From NCBI RefSeq assembly GCF_017068395.1, contig NZ_CP070619.1, forward strand, positions 4,960,001 through 5,024,000: a stretch of 64,000 bases of DNA, read 5' to 3'. Source of the stretch: Rhodococcus pseudokoreensis (GTDB lineage: Bacteria > Actinomycetota > Actinomycetes > Mycobacteriales > Mycobacteriaceae). A program made the position numbers and the translations under genes. The notes beneath the pieces are model-generated. The model made no database searches, was not told where the DNA came from, and saw only the letters and a list, made by a program, of their open reading frames with translations. Numbering within the stretch: position 1 is the stretch's first letter; each line of letters begins with the position of its first letter. Below, piece by piece: positions 61,766 to 64,000 of the stretch.

Positions 61766-62977
61766 ATGTCGAACGAAACCGTCCTGATCTCCGGTGCGAG
61801 CATCGCCGGGCCCGCCCTGGCGTTCTGGCTCGCTCGCAGCGGATACGCCGTCACCGTCGTCGAGAAGGCGCCGGCCCTTCGGCGCGGCGGTCAGGCCGTC
61901 GACTTCAAGGGGGAGGTGCACCGGCAGGTGCTGGAGAAGATGGGGATCCTCGACGAGGTGCACCGCAGGCAGACGGGAAAGACCGACCTCCGGATCGTCG
62001 ACGAACACGACAAACACCTGGCGACGATGCCCGGTGAATTCATCGGCGGCGACGTCGAGATCCTGCGGGGCGACCTGACCGAGATCCTCTACGAACGGAC
62101 CGCGGATTCATGCGAGTACCTGTTCGGTGACTCCGTCACCGCGCTCACCGACACGGAGGCCGGTGTCGAGGTCACGTTCGAGAAGTCGCACGCACGCCGG
62201 TTCGATCTCGTATTCGGCGCCGACGGCATCCACTCGGCCGTGCGCAGACACCGATTCGGGCCGGAGGAGAACTTCGTCCGATTCCTCGGGTACTACTACG
62301 CTGTCGTCGGCACCACGGACGCGGTGACCGCGGAGTCGCCCGACAGGGAACGCGCGACGGGTTGGATGTACAACGAACCGGGACGGATGGCCGTCGTCGG
62401 TGGGCCGAAGGCTCCCGAGTTGTTCGTCTTCGCGTCCGACCCCATCGACTACGACCGTGGCGACATCGCCGAGCAGAAGCGACTGCTGGCCGCCGCGTAC
62501 GCAGGTGCAGGCTGGCGAGTGCCCCAGTTGCTCGCGCACCTGGACGACGCGCCCGACTTCTACCTCGACTCGATCGCACGGGTCGAGACCGATACCTACA
62601 CCGCGGGACGCGTGGCCCTACTCGGCGATGCCGCGTACGGAAACACGCTGGGCGGCTTCGGGACCGGTCTCGCCCTCGTCGGTGCATATGTGCTGGCGGG
62701 CGAACTCGCCGCCGCCGGTGGCGACTACCGCGTGGCGTTCGGACGCTACAACGAGCAGATGCACCGGTATGCGAAGATTGCCCGCAAGGGCAGCGCCGGA
62801 CCGTTTCTCGCGCCGAAGTCGGCGACTCGCATCAGGATGCGGAATTGGACGTTCAAGTCCAGGGCCCTGTTCGGCCTGATGATGAAGCTGACCGACTTCT
62901 TCGCTACCGGCATCGACCTGCAGGACTACCCGGCGCTGCGATCAGCTGGGCGTCCCGGCAATGTTGACCATCCATGA
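61766..62977 (+). CDS. FAD-dependent monooxygenase (TetX/PHBH-like)
   Basis: 403 residues from ATG 61766 (GGAGGAG upstream). FAD motif ISGASIAGPALAFWLARSG (about 6-24), the DG motif FGADGIHSAVRRHRFG (about 150) and the GD motif ALLGDAAYGNTLGGFGTGLALV near 285, as in class A flavin monooxygenases. It hydroxylates an aromatic or drug-like compound using NAD(P)H and O2. TetX-like proteins of this type can inactivate tetracyclines or rifamycins, but no specific substrate can be assigned. Its last 36 bases overlap the 3' end of the convergent VOC gene. Confidence 0.9.
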   Translation: MSNETVLISGASIAGPALAFWLARSGYAVTVVEKAPALRRGGQAVDFKGEVHRQVLEKMGILDEVHRRQTGKTDLRIVDEHDKHLATMPGEFIGGDVEILRGDLTEILYERTADSCEYLFGDSVTALTDTEAGVEVTFEKSHARRFDLVFGADGIHSAVRRHRFGPEENFVRFLGYYYAVVGTTDAVTAESPDRERATGWMYNEPGRMAVVGGPKAPELFVFASDPIDYDRGDIAEQKRLLAAAYAGAGWRVPQLLAHLDDAPDFYLDSIARVETDTYTAGRVALLGDAAYGNTLGGFGTGLALVGAYVLAGELAAAGGDYRVAFGRYNEQMHRYAKIARKGSAGPFLAPKSATRIRMRNWTFKSRALFGLMMKLTDFFATGIDLQDYPALRSAGRPGNVDHP

Positions 62978-63355
62978 GATGCCGAATTGGTCGGTACAGG
63001 CACCGAATTCGTCTCCCCACATCTGCTTTTCGAGGGGCACCGACACCGAGCCGGCGTCGGAGAGCTTGGCCCAGTACCCGCGGAGCAGGTCGCCGTCGTC
63101 GCCGCTCAGGCTCACCGCGATGTTGGTGCCCGGGTTGTGTTCCATGCCGGGCGGCGTGTCTGCCCCCATGAGCGTGAACCCGTTGTCGGATTCGAGCATG
63201 GCGTGCATGATCTTGTCGGCTCCCTCGGCGTCCGGGGCACCGAACTCACCGAACGTGCTCACCGCCAGGGTGCCACCGAAGACGTCCTTGTAGAACTCCA
63301 TTGCCTGCCGCGCGTTGCCGTCGAAGCTGATGTAGGGGTTGAGACGAGAGGTCAT
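62942..63355 (-). CDS. PhnB-like VOC family protein
   Basis: 137 residues from ATG 63355. PhnB/DUF1428-like: RLNPYISFDGNARQAMEFY, DVFGGTLAVSTFGEFG, HAMLESDNGFTLMGAD, and the terminal strand FGACTDQFGISWMVNIAG. The function of this group is not settled. ATG 63355 follows GGAGCATGCCCC; a longer frame to 63448 has no homology. Convergent with and overlapping the FAD monooxygenase gene. Confidence 0.88.
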   Translation of the reverse strand: MTSRLNPYISFDGNARQAMEFYKDVFGGTLAVSTFGEFGAPDAEGADKIMHAMLESDNGFTLMGADTPPGMEHNPGTNIAVSLSGDDGDLLRGYWAKLSDAGSVSVPLEKQMWGDEFGACTDQFGISWMVNIAGTPS

Positions 63356-63507
63356 GGGGCATGCTCCTTCTAGGTGCCGGAACCGACAGCAACGACGGTA
63401 CAACGACCGACCGACACGATGTGGGGAACGGAAACCTCGACAGTGCACCAGGTGAATCGGGGCACCAGGTGAATCGGGGCACCCGGTGTTTCAGAGCACC
63501 AGCTGTT

Positions 63508-64000
63508 TCAGGGCACCGCGACGGTTGCGAACGCTGCCCACAGGACCGGTGAATGCTCGATCGTCCTCTCGTCCCGCCATGCGGCGACCCGGTCGCGTTG
63601 CCACGCGCAGAGCGCGCCGACCGCGTCGGGCAGTTCGTGTGCCGCGTCGATCGAACAGATGGCGTCCTGCAGTGGGCGCGCGTGCGGCGCGGCGCCGGCG
63701 ATGTGTTGGAACGCGAGGTCCGTGGGAAGGGCCCAGCGGCTCGCGGTGACGAGTTCCGCCCCGCCGGCGATCATCGCGGAGACCAGTCCGAGGGCCTCGC
63801 TGAACCGCAGATCGCCGCCGCTCTCGCAGGCGATGAGCGCAACCCGGCTCGGGATCGGCCACAGGTCGGCGCCGCGGATCGGTTCCTCGGTGAGCGTGTG
63901 CGTCCCCAGCAGGAGGTCCTTCGCGGACAACGGCCGGTGCGCGCGCGTCGGCTCCGCGAACCCGACGGCGTCGGCGGCGCAGGCGAGGTGCAATTCGGCG
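63508..64000 (-). CDS. CHAT-domain (caspase-like) protein, C-terminal part (5' end outside window)
   Basis: The open frame runs off base 64000, so about 163 residues are seen, the C-terminal end. ELHLACAADAVGF (matching the start of the CHAT active-site strand) and SRVALIACESGGDLR (catalytic cysteine strand, usually S-A-C-E-T-G) identify the CHAT caspase/separase-like fold. In most members the first motif is HLACHG with a catalytic histidine; here the bases after HLAC encode AAD, so the histidine may be missing. CHAT proteins act in signalling, including cell-suicide systems, when joined to TPR domains, but those would lie outside the window. Confidence 0.7.
   Translation of the reverse strand, partial: AELHLACAADAVGFAEPTRAHRPLSAKDLLLGTHTLTEEPIRGADLWPIPSRVALIACESGGDLRFSEALGLVSAMIAGGAELVTASRWALPTDLAFQHIAGAAPHARPLQDAICSIDAAHELPDAVGALCAWQRDRVAAWRDERTIEHSPVLWAAFATVAVP

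Noticed and set aside
1..64000. tRNA, rRNA or CRISPR array
   Set aside because: No cloverleaf-like sequence, no rRNA-like stretch and no regularly spaced repeat series were seen on either strand.

Overview
The window is dense, very high-GC DNA with short gene overlaps, GTG/TTG starts and actinobacterial gene families (Lsr2-type DNA-binding tail, RuMP-type formaldehyde enzymes, AIM24, iron-type nitrile hydratase). Gene content and the exact conservation of catalytic positions in the aldoxime dehydratase and enantioselective amidase point to a large-genome, soil-type Rhodococcus. No rRNA, tRNA, CRISPR array, transposase or integrase was recognised.

Layout. 1-8.4 kb: a truncated FAD-dependent NADH-dehydrogenase-like gene, a quinone-reductase-like MDR enzyme, an apparently frameshifted ABM-domain gene, azlCD with a divergent Lrp regulator, an ERCC4 nuclease with an Lsr2-like tail, and two overlapping CNNM/CorC-type membrane proteins. 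8.4-14.4 kb: AIM24 protein, an Lrp regulator and a complete branched-chain 2-oxoacid dehydrogenase operon (E1 alpha, E1 beta, E2, E3). 14.4-16.9 kb: an islet of three secreted-protein genes, lying between the 3' end of lpd and a second, 92% identical 61-bp copy of that 3' end. 17-20 kb: two VOC proteins, a nucleotidyltransferase, an aromatic-acid-exporter-like protein. 20-29 kb: an oligopeptide-type ABC importer divergent from an arylsulfatase, then an M48 protease. 29.4-33 kb: a large transketolase/AceE-like TPP enzyme plus an FAD amine/amino-acid oxidase. 33-40.3 kb: an unusual regulator (ATPase-like domain joined to a LuxR helix-turn-helix) next to hxlB-hxlA, zwf, gnd and pgi. 40.3-48 kb: aldehyde dehydrogenase, MFS exporter plus glutaminase, a fused E1 alpha/beta oxoacid dehydrogenase and small genes. 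48-61 kb: nitrile metabolism and ring-opening amide hydrolysis. 61-64 kb: TetR with a divergent FAD monooxygenase, a VOC protein and the end of a CHAT-domain gene cut by the window edge.

How genes work together. (1) hxlA, hxlB, pgi, zwf and gnd together encode every step of a cyclic (dissimilatory) ribulose-monophosphate route: formaldehyde is fixed on ribulose-5-phosphate, isomerised, oxidised and decarboxylated back to ribulose-5-phosphate, giving CO2 and two reduced nicotinamide cofactors. (2) Aldoxime dehydratase, Fe-type nitrile hydratase, its CobW-type activator and the divergent amidase make an aldoxime to nitrile to amide to acid pathway, with two tandem AraC-family regulators. (3) A barbiturase/cyanuric-acid-hydrolase family enzyme, a second amidase and a PucR regulator follow directly and look like a separate catabolic operon for a cyclic ureide. 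(4) Many divergent promoters carry sharp dyad symmetries that are good operator candidates; these are listed individually.
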